NCBI GenBank assembly: GCA_965279135.1
Contig: OZ257133.1
Coordinates: 1,860,001-1,924,000 of the forward strand
From: Croceimicrobium sp965279135
GTDB lineage: Bacteria; Bacteroidota; Bacteroidia; Flavobacteriales; Schleiferiaceae
Reading direction: 5' to 3'
DNA: 64,000 nucleotides
Every line of letters begins with the position of its first letter. Position 1 is the stretch's first letter. Positions 34,900-43,586 of this stretch are shown here, in pieces. Made by a program: the position numbers and the translations under genes. Below the pieces are notes generated by a model, which ran no database searches, was not told where the DNA came from, and saw nothing but the letters and a program-made list of their open reading frames with translations.

Positions 34900-35329
34900 T
34901 AAAGACTTTGTAAACCCCATTGATCCCGACAAGATCGCTGAGAACCCCTCAACACTACCCTATGCACATACTGTAGGTGGAGCGGTTATTAAGCCAAGCA
35001 AGCAAGGGGTGATCCGCAGTAAAGCCCTCAATGCGATGGAGGAGCAAACGGATATGCAACTCTCGCAAATAAAGGAACAGATTGATCTCCTAGCCCGGCA
35101 AGCCCAGGAAATCCAGGAGCGTAAGGAGTTGGCGGCGATGGTCTATGCCGCAAAAATTAGTTTCAAGCCGGAAATAAACCATGTGTATCATCTCTATCTT
35201 AATGAGCAAGACGAACACGTTTTATCGATGATCGGACCTGATGAATGGGCTAAGCCTAAATTCAAATCCTTTCTATACAGCTTACGCCTTTTGGCTGATC
35301 ATACCTGGGAGATCGTTGGTCGGCCTTAG
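34886..35329 (+). CDS. DUF2452 family protein
   Basis: This 147-residue protein matches DUF2452: FVNPIDPDKIAENPSTLPYAHTVGGAVIKP at the start, a central helix and a C-terminal FKPEINHVYHLYLNEQDEHVLSMIGPDEW. It overlaps the photolyase gene by 14 bases, so it is translated with it. The family is of unknown function. The link to light or DNA repair is only contextual. It ends 4 bases into the convergent response-regulator gene. Confidence 0.85.
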   Translation: MEEPNKDFVNPIDPDKIAENPSTLPYAHTVGGAVIKPSKQGVIRSKALNAMEEQTDMQLSQIKEQIDLLARQAQEIQERKELAAMVYAAKISFKPEINHVYHLYLNEQDEHVLSMIGPDEWAKPKFKSFLYSLRLLADHTWEIVGRP

Positions 35330-36015
35330 AGATCGTCTACCAAACGAAAACCTTCACTGTGCACATTGATAATAGCCACCTTAGGGTCTTCCTTTAAGTA
35401 CTTGCGCACCTTAGCCAAATAAACATCCATGCTGCGACCAGTGAAGTAATTATCATCCTTCCAAATCTTGTTTAAAGCGGTACTCCGCTTAACCAGGTTG
35501 TTCTTGTTCTGAGCTAAAAGCTTCAGCAAGGCACCTTCCTTTGGGCTCAGTTTCCGCTCATCTTTACCGATCTTTAGAATACGCATTTCTGAATCGTATT
35601 CGTAGCGACCAATCTTGTAATGCACTAAGGTGTCCCCATCGTCTTGTTTGCGATTTAACAGAGCCTTGATCTTGTAGAGTAATACCTCAGAGTCGAAAGG
35701 CTTGGTGAGATAGTCATCCGCCCCGATTTGGAATCCTTTTAGCATATCCTCCTTCATGGATTTAGCGGTAAGGAAAATAAGGGGAATGTCGGCGTCAATC
35801 TTACGGATGTCCTGGGCCAGGGTGAAACCATCCTTTTGAGGCATCATCACATCCAGAATGCAGAGATCCAACTCATCGGTTGACTTGAAGAGCCTTAGAC
35901 CTTCCTGGCCGTCCGTTGCTAAATGAACTTCAAAATCATTGAGCTCCAGATAGTCGCGCAGAACTGCCCCGAAATTAGGGTCATCCTCTGCTAAGAGTAC
36001 TTTGGTTGTTTTCAT
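35326..36015 (-). CDS. Response regulator, OmpR/PhoB type
   Basis: This 229-residue protein has a receiver domain (about 5-120) with the acid pocket D11/D12, phospho-acceptor D55 in CILDVMMP and K105 in DYLTKPF. A winged-helix DNA-binding domain follows (about 130-228), ending VRKYLKEDPKVAIINVHSEGFRLV. It is a transcription factor controlled by the upstream kinase, 2 bases away. Its targets are unknown. Confidence 0.95.
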   Translation of the reverse strand: MKTTKVLLAEDDPNFGAVLRDYLELNDFEVHLATDGQEGLRLFKSTDELDLCILDVMMPQKDGFTLAQDIRKIDADIPLIFLTAKSMKEDMLKGFQIGADDYLTKPFDSEVLLYKIKALLNRKQDDGDTLVHYKIGRYEYDSEMRILKIGKDERKLSPKEGALLKLLAQNKNNLVKRSTALNKIWKDDNYFTGRSMDVYLAKVRKYLKEDPKVAIINVHSEGFRLVDDL

Positions 36016-36017
36016 CT

Positions 36018-37535
36018 TTATGTATTAATGGGCAAGTAGATGTAAAATTTACTTCCCTTACCCTTTTCGCTTTCAACTTCAATTCGCCCCCCGTGCGATT
36101 CAACAATTCCTTTGGCATAGCTCAAGCCCAATCCATGACCTTTAATGTTGTGCAGATCGCCTGCACTAACCCTGTAAAAACGATCGAAAATATGCTTTTG
36201 CTCCTCTTTAGTCATTCCTAATCCCTTGTCGGAAATGATCAGAATAAAATGGTCCTGAGTACTTTCAGTTACTACCTTTATTTCAGGTGCGCCAATGGAA
36301 TACTTCATGGCATTATCCAAAATATTGATAATGGTATTCGACAAATGATTAGGATCAATTCTCAATTCTAAACTCTGTTCGTTGAAGAACTTTTGTAAAC
36401 GTCCGCCCCTGCTTTCTAATTGTAGACTGATATGATCAATACAGCCGGCAATAAGTTGCATAACATCCTCTCGCTTGAAGTCGAGATCCAATTCCTGCTT
36501 ATCCAGAAGCGCCATACGCAGAACACTTTCCACTTGTAGATTCATCCGCTGATTCTCCTGCTTTATCATGTTGCTGTAATGCTCTACCCGATGAGCATCG
36601 CCCCGAACCTTGGGATTTCTTAGAGCATCGATCGCAAGATTAATCGTGGCTATAGGAGTTTTAAACTCGTGGGTCATATTGTTGATAAAGTCGGTCTTTA
36701 TATCACTGATCCGCTTTTGCTTTAGCGAGAAACTCAAAGTGCGGTAAAAGGTGTACACGATTGCGATTGTAAACAACAATGATACCAGCAGCATCACCCA
36801 TAAGGATTGGAAAATGTAATTGGCTTTAGAAGGAAAAGAGAGAGATAATATTTCGTTGGTAAGAATGTCATTGGGAAAGAGACTGGCCGTATGTTGATGA
36901 TGATGTGGATCCCAATAACGCGAACTGATAATGATCTCCTTATCATTAGACACTGAAAACTCGTAGGGTATGTTTATGCCCCGTGATTTCAATTCAAAAT
37001 CGATTAAGGAATCCAGAGTTCCATGGTCCATCCAACTGCTATCGCTTCTGCGGCGACTCAATTCGTAGCGCACCATTTTACGCAAAAGCATATCCAGCTG
37101 AGCCCCTTTTCGCATCATTTGATCGGGCCTGGTTTGTAGCACCAATCCCTTGCGCTCCTCAATGGCTTCAAGGATGGAGTCACCAGGATCAGCATTGTAA
37201 AGGATCAAAGTATCCGGACCCAATTGCATCGTTAAGCTTAAATCTCCCGAAGATCTATCACGGGCCGGAATGCCGAGATGTGGGGCAAGGTTTTCACTGA
37301 AGAAAGGCTGGATACCGAAATTGTTGAACAAGAATCTTAGCGAGGCCATATTATCAACCCGCTCGGTGATGTCGGCCAAAGCCTGCCCTACTTCGCTTTC
37401 AAATTTCTCTTCCCGTAAGTCGTAGGCATTCTTCAACCAATAAGCCTGAATTCCGGTAACCCCTAAAAGGGAGAGCGTCATAAGAAGTATTAACCAATTT
37501 AAACGCTTGGCTCCCCTCTGCTTAAATCTCGACAT
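36018..37535 (-). CDS. Sensor histidine kinase
   Basis: This 505-residue protein has two membrane segments (about 13-33 and 245-265) flanking a periplasmic sensor region of about 210 residues. The cytoplasmic part has the H-box FINNMTHEFKTPIATINLAI (near residue 285-304), the N-box NTIINILDNAMKYS, then DKGLGM, FDRFYR and GHGLGLSYAK. The histidine passes phosphate to the response regulator just downstream. The signal is unknown. It diverges from a short T9SS protein gene. Confidence 0.93.
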   Translation of the reverse strand: MSRFKQRGAKRLNWLILLMTLSLLGVTGIQAYWLKNAYDLREEKFESEVGQALADITERVDNMASLRFLFNNFGIQPFFSENLAPHLGIPARDRSSGDLSLTMQLGPDTLILYNADPGDSILEAIEERKGLVLQTRPDQMMRKGAQLDMLLRKMVRYELSRRRSDSSWMDHGTLDSLIDFELKSRGINIPYEFSVSNDKEIIISSRYWDPHHHQHTASLFPNDILTNEILSLSFPSKANYIFQSLWVMLLVSLLFTIAIVYTFYRTLSFSLKQKRISDIKTDFINNMTHEFKTPIATINLAIDALRNPKVRGDAHRVEHYSNMIKQENQRMNLQVESVLRMALLDKQELDLDFKREDVMQLIAGCIDHISLQLESRGGRLQKFFNEQSLELRIDPNHLSNTIINILDNAMKYSIGAPEIKVVTESTQDHFILIISDKGLGMTKEEQKHIFDRFYRVSAGDLHNIKGHGLGLSYAKGIVESHGGRIEVESEKGKGSKFYIYLPINT

Positions 37536-37676
37536 GCCTCAAAAATAAAGTGCTTAGTTCTTGAAAATTAGCCTTTAACGCTTCTTTAACAAAACACAGG
37601 CAACTAATCACAATAGCTGGAGGGTCATACCAATGAACTTTGTTCAACGAATACGAAAACATAAAAACGCTCGATC

Positions 37677-38090
37677 ATGAAAAAACTAAAGTACCTTTTT
37701 GCCCTGGGCCTCGGCCTTTGTCTTAGTTCCGGTTTACAAGCTCAATCACAACAGTATGAAGCACCGGATACTGAAAATCTTTCCGTACCGATTAAGGACC
37801 CTGAAGACTTAGACTCTCCGCCCCCTCCCGGGTTGCTTGGTGGAGGCGAAACGAAAATTGAAGAAGTAAGCATCTATCCCAATCCAGGTGATGGCTTGTT
37901 AAAAATCAAGTTAGGTGCTCAGGAGCCGGGAACAGCAATTTTAATCTATGACCTTACCGGACGAGTTTACTTCGACTCTGAACTAGACCCTCTGGCTAAA
38001 CGTGAAATAGAAGTCGATCTTCGACCAATGCCCGATGGTGTATACGTAGTTCGGGTAGGAAATCGAGTTAAAAAATATCGGAAAATCTAG
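37677..38090 (+). CDS. Very short T9SS-sorted protein
   Basis: This 137-residue protein has a signal peptide (about 1-23), a 40-residue proline-rich linker (DPEDLDSPPPPGLLGG) and then only a type IX secretion sorting domain of about 75 residues: EEVSIYPNPGDGLLKIKLG, with GTAILIYDLTGRVYF and DGVYVVRVG following and KYRKI at the end. There is no room for another domain, so the product is a secreted peptide-like linker plus sorting tail. It diverges from the sensor kinase gene and has its own terminator. Confidence 0.85.
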   Translation: MKKLKYLFALGLGLCLSSGLQAQSQQYEAPDTENLSVPIKDPEDLDSPPPPGLLGGGETKIEEVSIYPNPGDGLLKIKLGAQEPGTAILIYDLTGRVYFDSELDPLAKREIEVDLRPMPDGVYVVRVGNRVKKYRKI

Positions 38091-38110
38091 GAGTTTAAAT
38101 CACTCTTCAA

Positions 38111-38137
38111 AACCATCTTGGCCAAGCCGGGATGGTT
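38111..38137 (+). terminator. Terminator of the short T9SS gene
   Basis: A 7-bp stem (AACCATC/GATGGTT) with a 13-base loop is followed by TTTTTTTTATTT, 20 bases past the stop at 38090. Confidence 0.75.
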
Positions 38138-38174
38138 TTTTTTTATTTCTACTTTTGGGCAACTAAAGTTCAAA

Positions 38175-38894
38175 ATGGATATCCAAAAGCTTTCCATCAT
38201 AGTTCCAGCCTACAACGAAGGACCTACCATACACCATATTCTAAATCATTTACGCTCCGTTAAACTGGTAAATGATATTGAGAAAGAAGTTATTGTGATC
38301 AACGACGCTTCAACGGATAACACGGAAGAAGCGGTTCTTGAGTATCAAAAAGCTCATCCTGAATTTCCAATCAACTATCTCAGTCACCCTAAAAATAAAG
38401 GCAAAGGGGCGGCCCTACATACAGGGTTTGCGGCGGCAACCGGTGATTTCACTATTGTACAGGATGCTGACCTGGAATATGACCCTAAGGAGTTTAATAT
38501 CCTCCTGGAGCCCGCCATAAGAGGAGTAGCTGATGTGGTTTATGGCTCACGCTTTATGGGCGGTAATGCTCACCGCATCCTGTTTTTCTGGCACAGCATC
38601 GGCAATAAATTCCTCACCTTCCTATCCAATATGTTTACCAATCTAAACTTAACGGATATGGAAACCTGTTATAAGCTCTTCCGCACGGATATCCTAAAGT
38701 CAATCGAGCTTAAGGAGAATCGATTTGGTTTTGAACCTGAGGTTACCGCCAAAATTGCGCGCGTCCCAAAGATTCGCATCTATGAAGTAGGTATTAGTTA
38801 CTACGGTCGAACTTTCGAAGAAGGAAAAAAGATCAACTGGAAGGACGGCTTTCGAGCCATCTACTGCATCCTTAAATACAACCTATTCAAATAG
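38175..38894 (+). CDS. Glycosyltransferase family 2 (DPM1/DPG synthase-like)
   Basis: This 239-residue protein is a GT-A fold family 2 transferase: SIIVPAYNEGPTIHHIL, VINDASTDNTEEAV, NKGKGAALHTGFAAATGD, the metal site QDADLEYDP and the later ADVVYGSRF. There is no long C-terminal membrane region, so it resembles dolichyl/polyprenyl-phosphate sugar synthases. The ATG at 38175 removes a 19-residue extension that reads through the upstream terminator. Donor and acceptor are not known. Confidence 0.9.
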   Translation: MDIQKLSIIVPAYNEGPTIHHILNHLRSVKLVNDIEKEVIVINDASTDNTEEAVLEYQKAHPEFPINYLSHPKNKGKGAALHTGFAAATGDFTIVQDADLEYDPKEFNILLEPAIRGVADVVYGSRFMGGNAHRILFFWHSIGNKFLTFLSNMFTNLNLTDMETCYKLFRTDILKSIELKENRFGFEPEVTAKIARVPKIRIYEVGISYYGRTFEEGKKINWKDGFRAIYCILKYNLFK

Positions 38895-38900
38895 CCTTTT

Positions 38901-41237
38901 CTAGAAAGAATAGCTAAAGGCAATGGTCGGCATAATCGGTAGCTGATCAACCCTGCGGTTGGCCTCACGATCGTAGTAGAAGATATTCTGATAGTTCAGG
39001 ATGTTCGTTGCACCGGCGGTAAGTTCCAATTGTTGAGTTTCAGTGATATCCCAGGTCTTCGCCAAACTTATATCAACCCGGTGGTAATTGGGTAATCTAC
39101 GCGTGTTCAACTCACCATAGAGAATCCCAGGTTCTCCGTTTTCGGTAGTGTAGTCATAATCCAAAGCAGGTTGACCACGATCATCCGTAAAAGGTTGCTC
39201 GCTATAGAACAACTGAGTAGGCGTAAATGGGAAACCAGTACCAAAATTGTAACGCAGGCTGAAGAGATAATCCTTGTTTTTTCCAAAGGAGTAGTTCCCA
39301 ACGAAATTGAGGTTATGGCGACGATCGAAGTTAGGATTGTATACGCGAATTCCATCATCACGAGTAATCTCACCAATGGAATAGGCTAACCATAGATAAA
39401 GGTTCTTGTCATTATACTTGAATAGGAAATCGATCCCGCGAGCAATACCCTGCTCTACAATAAAGTCCTTAACAAGGATATCCGGTTTTCCAATGGCCGC
39501 AAAACTTCCCTCATCATAAATTTGGTTCCGGTTCAGATTCGTGATCTGATTGAAGTCTTTGATATATCCCTCTATATTAACGGTAAGATTCCGAGTTAGC
39601 TCTACCTCAAAACCGGCAACATAATGTTGGGCCATCTGCAATGTGGTTGTGATTTCCTCACCTCTAAAGGTATTGGGAATATCACCCTGAGGAATGGCGC
39701 TTAAGAAACCGTAAAAAAGATTAACCACATCCCGATCAGAATTACCTGCCACCAGGTTCTGGGAATACTGACCTCCACTAGCCTTAATTCGCAACCAATC
39801 ATTCACATTATACTTAACCCCTAATCGAGGCTCAAAGCTTAATTCCGCTTGAGACCCGTAATAGTGCAAGCGAAGGCTAGGCTCCACTACCAATCGATTG
39901 GAAGAATAACGGTAGCGAGCATAAGTTCCCAATTCAGTGGTATTCTCTTCTTGCTCTACCGAGATTCCTAAGGGGGCGTCAACATCAAAAAAGGTAGAAT
40001 AGGTAATCGCTTCCATACCTACTTTCAACTCGTCATTTTCCCTAAGAAAATAGGTGAAATCCAATCCACCGTTAAAGCCCGTAATAGACGATTCGCGAAT
40101 TAAGGAGCCTTCAATTGAATTGATATCATAAATCGAATAGCTCACATCTCCCGAAAGGAGCACCTTAGAGGCAGACGGTAGTACTAAAAAGTTAAAACCG
40201 GCACCTTGTGAATCCCAGTTTATGCTGTTATTCTCGCCGTATCGAACACCATCATCGAAACTAAAACCAAAGGCATTGAACTGTGATCCATTTTCCGATT
40301 GCGAAGTGAACTTTCCGTAGATATCAGTAAAGGTAAAGGGCAGACCGTCAAACTCTGTTTCTACATAGGGGTAGAAAATTTCAGAACTCTGATCGAGATA
40401 GGAGGTCTTGGCAGAAATCAAGAAGGAACTATTGGCTAGCCCTCTTTCATCCTTTTTACCCAAGGGCGCCTCCAATAAAAGTTTAGAGGTATAGGTACTG
40501 GCACTTACCTTTCCTGAGAGTCTTTTGCGGTTTCCTGCTCTGGTTCGGATGTCCATCACCGCAGAATTACGACTGCCGTACTCCGCGCTGAAACCTCCGG
40601 TATATACATCCGCTGACCGAATGATATCATTGTCAAAAACGGAGAAAAAGCCAATGCTGTGAAAGGGATTGTAAACAATCATCCCGTCTAGAAGAATAAG
40701 GTTTTGAATAGGCGCTCCTCCTCTAATGTAAAGTTGCCCCCCTTGATCACCGGTGGTAATAACCCCTGGCAAAACCTGCACAGCCTTTATCACATCGGCA
40801 TCACCACCAACCGAAAAACGGGTAATTTCCTTAGGATCAAGACTTACTACCGATGTCAATACCTTTTTATCTCTTTCTTTCCTTTCAGCCGAAACCTCAA
40901 CCTCATCTAATATTTCACTCGACTCACTCAGATAAAAATTCAAGGATTCAATACCATTTGCCTTTAAAGTGATATCGAGCGTTTTAGACTGGTAACCCAA
41001 AAAACTAGCCGTAACTTTTAAGCTTCCAGGCTTTACATTATTAATCTGGAAAAAACCATTATCCGATGCCGTTGCTCCTTTGGTGGTGCCTTCAACCACA
41101 ACATTGGCAAATGGAATCGGCTCCTGGGTTTCATTATCATATACAAAACCACGAATAGTCGCATTTCCATTCTGAGCCTGAGCAAACCATCCTACAAATA
41201 GGAGCAATAACAATAGATAGTTTTTAGGTTGATTCAT
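38901..41237 (-). CDS. TonB-dependent receptor with CarboxypepD_reg domain
   Basis: This 778-residue protein has a signal peptide (about 1-21), a carboxypeptidase-like regulatory domain (about 24-110, RGFVYDNETQEPIPFANVVVEGTTKG), a plug domain (IKAVQVLPGVITTGDQGGQL, then YIRGGAPIQNLILLDGMIVYNP) and a barrel ending in MPTIAFSYSF with the terminal Phe typical of outer-membrane barrels. The substrate is unknown. It has no SusD partner. holA lies 16 bases upstream on the same strand, though functional linkage is unlikely. Confidence 0.88.
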   Translation of the reverse strand: MNQPKNYLLLLLLFVGWFAQAQNGNATIRGFVYDNETQEPIPFANVVVEGTTKGATASDNGFFQINNVKPGSLKVTASFLGYQSKTLDITLKANGIESLNFYLSESSEILDEVEVSAERKERDKKVLTSVVSLDPKEITRFSVGGDADVIKAVQVLPGVITTGDQGGQLYIRGGAPIQNLILLDGMIVYNPFHSIGFFSVFDNDIIRSADVYTGGFSAEYGSRNSAVMDIRTRAGNRKRLSGKVSASTYTSKLLLEAPLGKKDERGLANSSFLISAKTSYLDQSSEIFYPYVETEFDGLPFTFTDIYGKFTSQSENGSQFNAFGFSFDDGVRYGENNSINWDSQGAGFNFLVLPSASKVLLSGDVSYSIYDINSIEGSLIRESSITGFNGGLDFTYFLRENDELKVGMEAITYSTFFDVDAPLGISVEQEENTTELGTYARYRYSSNRLVVEPSLRLHYYGSQAELSFEPRLGVKYNVNDWLRIKASGGQYSQNLVAGNSDRDVVNLFYGFLSAIPQGDIPNTFRGEEITTTLQMAQHYVAGFEVELTRNLTVNIEGYIKDFNQITNLNRNQIYDEGSFAAIGKPDILVKDFIVEQGIARGIDFLFKYNDKNLYLWLAYSIGEITRDDGIRVYNPNFDRRHNLNFVGNYSFGKNKDYLFSLRYNFGTGFPFTPTQLFYSEQPFTDDRGQPALDYDYTTENGEPGILYGELNTRRLPNYHRVDISLAKTWDITETQQLELTAGATNILNYQNIFYYDREANRRVDQLPIMPTIAFSYSF

Positions 41238-41253
41238 GTGCAGAGTATAGAGT

Positions 41254-42261
41254 CTATTGGTAAAAAATCTTAAACAAAGTTTCCTTTAAAAGGTCGCCAT
41301 CAGAAGTGGCTTGGTTGTTCACGCCCTTGGACTTTAAATCCATTTCGCGCAAATATGACATTATTCGGGCAATTCTTCGAATATCAAAGAAATTTAAAGC
41401 GGGAAGATAGTCCTTCGCCTGCCAGGGAGATACACCCGCCTCTTTGGCCCACAAGTTCTCGGCCACCCCATTTTTCTTGGCCTGCGCCATTAACATCAAG
41501 ATGCGAAAATTGCGGTATAGTATGCCCGTGGTAACTACAAGCGGATTGTCCTTGGGATTGGAAGCAAAGTACTTTTGAATGCGGATAGCTTTATTAAAGT
41601 CCTTACGGTTTACCGCATTACACAATTCGAAATTGTTAAAGTCTTTACTGATGCCGATGTTGGTTTCTACTACATCTTCATCGATCAACTGACCTTTAGG
41701 AACGATTAGGGCTAACTTGGAAATCTCACTGTAAATCCTTCCGATATCGGTTCCCAGGCTTTCGGCAATCATTTGCACCGCTTTAGGAGTAGCCTCAAAA
41801 CCTTGCCCTTTCAACATTCGCTCCACCCAGGAAGGAACCTGATTATCATAAATCCTTTTAGATTCAAAGAGAACATGATCCTTGGCAATCAGCTTGCTAA
41901 TCTTCTTGCGCTTATCGAGTTTTTTATGCTTGTAAGCAAAAACTAAAACCGTGCTGGGTTGGGGGTTTTCCAAGTATGATTCCAACTTATCCAAATCACG
42001 AAGGTGCTGGGCCTCCTTAACCATCACCACTACCCTCTCGGCCATCATAGGATATCGTTTGGCCTCAGAAATCACTTGGCTGGTATTGACATCCGATCCA
42101 TACAGTACACTCTGGTTGAAGCTTTTTTCTTCTTCTTGCAAAGCCTGCTCTTCGATCAGTTTACTGAGTTGATCTATAAAAAAAGGCTCCTCTCCCATTA
42201 AGAAATAGATGGGACGGAATTGCTTTTTTTTGATTTCGGCCACCAGGGCGTTATAGTCCAT
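41254..42261 (-). CDS. holA: DNA polymerase III subunit delta
   Basis: This 335-residue protein fits HolA, the clamp-loader subunit that opens the sliding clamp: RPIYFLMGEEPFFIDQLSKLIEE at the start, then FAYKHKKLDKRKKISKLI and LGTDIGRIYSEISKLAL. I start at the ATG at 42261 (MDYNALVAEIKKKQ); the open frame runs 58 residues further but that part is not family-like. It is divergent from the HsdR_N-like gene. Confidence 0.9.
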   Translation of the reverse strand: MDYNALVAEIKKKQFRPIYFLMGEEPFFIDQLSKLIEEQALQEEEKSFNQSVLYGSDVNTSQVISEAKRYPMMAERVVVMVKEAQHLRDLDKLESYLENPQPSTVLVFAYKHKKLDKRKKISKLIAKDHVLFESKRIYDNQVPSWVERMLKGQGFEATPKAVQMIAESLGTDIGRIYSEISKLALIVPKGQLIDEDVVETNIGISKDFNNFELCNAVNRKDFNKAIRIQKYFASNPKDNPLVVTTGILYRNFRILMLMAQAKKNGVAENLWAKEAGVSPWQAKDYLPALNFFDIRRIARIMSYLREMDLKSKGVNNQATSDGDLLKETLFKIFYQ

Positions 42262-42350
42262 TATTGGGCTTGAAAAAAGGGCGACGCAAGATATAAATAT
42301 CTTTTCCTTGGACAGGCCCCGCTGGTATTGGTTGCCTCTATATTTGTAAA

Positions 42351-42818
42351 GTGAAACATTTAGTTCCCTTAAACCTTCCACCTGCCCCCTTAAAACTGAG
42401 TCGCAAAGGAGAACAGGTGCTTGTTTGGGACCCATTGCGCAAGAAGTATTTGGTGCTTAGTCCGGAGGAATGGGTTAGACAGCATTTAGTGCATTATCTG
42501 ATTAATGATCTTGCTTATCCCCCTACTTCCATTGCCTTGGAAGGAGGTTTCAAATTACTTGGGAAAAGTCAAAGGACAGATCTATTGATTTACCACCAGG
42601 GTCGACCGATTCTAATCGGAGAGTGCAAGGCCCCACAAGTGAAAATAAGTCAGGACACTTTCGATCAGGCCTGTCGCTACAACTTGCATTATCAGGTGCC
42701 TTTTCTTCTTATCAGTAATGGTCTGGAGACCTATTGGGCTAAGGTGAATGAAACTAAGGACGGACTAAGCTTTCTCAAGGAACCGTTGGACCATCAATCA
42801 CTCATTTCGATCACGTAG
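42351..42818 (+). CDS. Type I restriction R-subunit N-terminal domain-like protein (HSDR_N_2)
   Basis: This 155-residue protein starts with GTG. It carries a PD-(D/E)XK-like nuclease core: KSQRTDLLIYHQGRPILIGECKAP gives the D and E-x-K pair (about residues 75-95), and a Q follows in a helix (FDQACRYNLHYQVPFLLISNG). This is the HSDR_N_2 pattern. No helicase domain and no HsdM or HsdS is present, so it is not a full restriction system. A -7-like TATATTTG lies only 5 bases before the GTG. Stand-alone copies beside holA are common in Bacteroidota as far as I recall. Its 3' end overlaps the convergent EI24 gene by 21 bases. Confidence 0.8.
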   Translation: MKHLVPLNLPPAPLKLSRKGEQVLVWDPLRKKYLVLSPEEWVRQHLVHYLINDLAYPPTSIALEGGFKLLGKSQRTDLLIYHQGRPILIGECKAPQVKISQDTFDQACRYNLHYQVPFLLISNGLETYWAKVNETKDGLSFLKEPLDHQSLISIT

Positions 42819-43550
42819 GTTCATAGCCACCTTAGTACCAGCAATCACCGCCCAACTAGGTGCGAAAATCCATCCTAAAAAAGGAATTAAAAAGAGACCA
42901 TGAAAAGCCATCCCTACCGCTGTAACCGCGGAGCGATGTTTTTTCATCCAGGATTCCGTTTGACTAAAGCCCCACCTCCAACGTTCAGCATTGTAATCCA
43001 TCAAACCATAACCCAGGTAATAGGATTGAATCATAAAAAGTAAAATCGGACTAATGAGACCAATTACCGGGATGAAAGCAAAGAGGGCCAGCAGAATCGT
43101 GAGTCCCATCTCTCTTAAAAAGTTGAAGGCATTAATACGAACCGCACGAAGGATATCCCTGAACATCTGTTCTAATGAAAAATCATACTCCGTTCCCTGT
43201 GCATCCTTCTCCACTTTTTCTGAAAGAAAGGCCAGAAACGGTGCGAGTAAAATCAAAACCGTGTATTTGAACAGGCTGCTCATGAAAAATATCATGAGAA
43301 TTTGCAGAATTACAGCTACTACAATTCCCCAGGTTTCCAGTTCGCCCATACTGTAGCCGAACCAGCCGAGGATAATATTAAGCCATCGATTTATATTGTT
43401 GATGAGCAGCCAAATGAGCCCCACCAACAAGGCGAGATAAACCACGATCGGAAGGGCCAGGTACCTGCGATATCCTTTGCGAAACATTTGAGGCATAGCC
43501 TCACCATAAGCCCCTAAACTGATCGCTAAATTCCGGAAGATTTTCACCAT
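42798..43550 (-). CDS. EI24 domain membrane protein
   Basis: This 250-residue protein has about five membrane segments and the EI24/CysZ family outline: an amphipathic start MPQMFRKGYRRYLALPIVVYL, a central KVEKDAQGTEYDFSLEQMFRDILRAVRIN, and YLGYGLMDYNAERWRWGF near the end. CysZ members import sulfate. Whether this one does is unknown. It stands alone, convergent with the HsdR_N-like gene. Confidence 0.82.
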   Translation of the reverse strand: MVKIFRNLAISLGAYGEAMPQMFRKGYRRYLALPIVVYLALLVGLIWLLINNINRWLNIILGWFGYSMGELETWGIVVAVILQILMIFFMSSLFKYTVLILLAPFLAFLSEKVEKDAQGTEYDFSLEQMFRDILRAVRINAFNFLREMGLTILLALFAFIPVIGLISPILLFMIQSYYLGYGLMDYNAERWRWGFSQTESWMKKHRSAVTAVGMAFHGLFLIPFLGWIFAPSWAVIAGTKVAMNLRDRNE

Positions 43551-43586
43551 TTAGAATCCTTACTTTTGCAGCTTGATAAATTAGAT

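Noticed and set aside
42351..42818. Type I restriction-modification system
   Set aside because: Only an N-terminal nuclease-like domain is present; no helicase, methylase or specificity gene is nearby.
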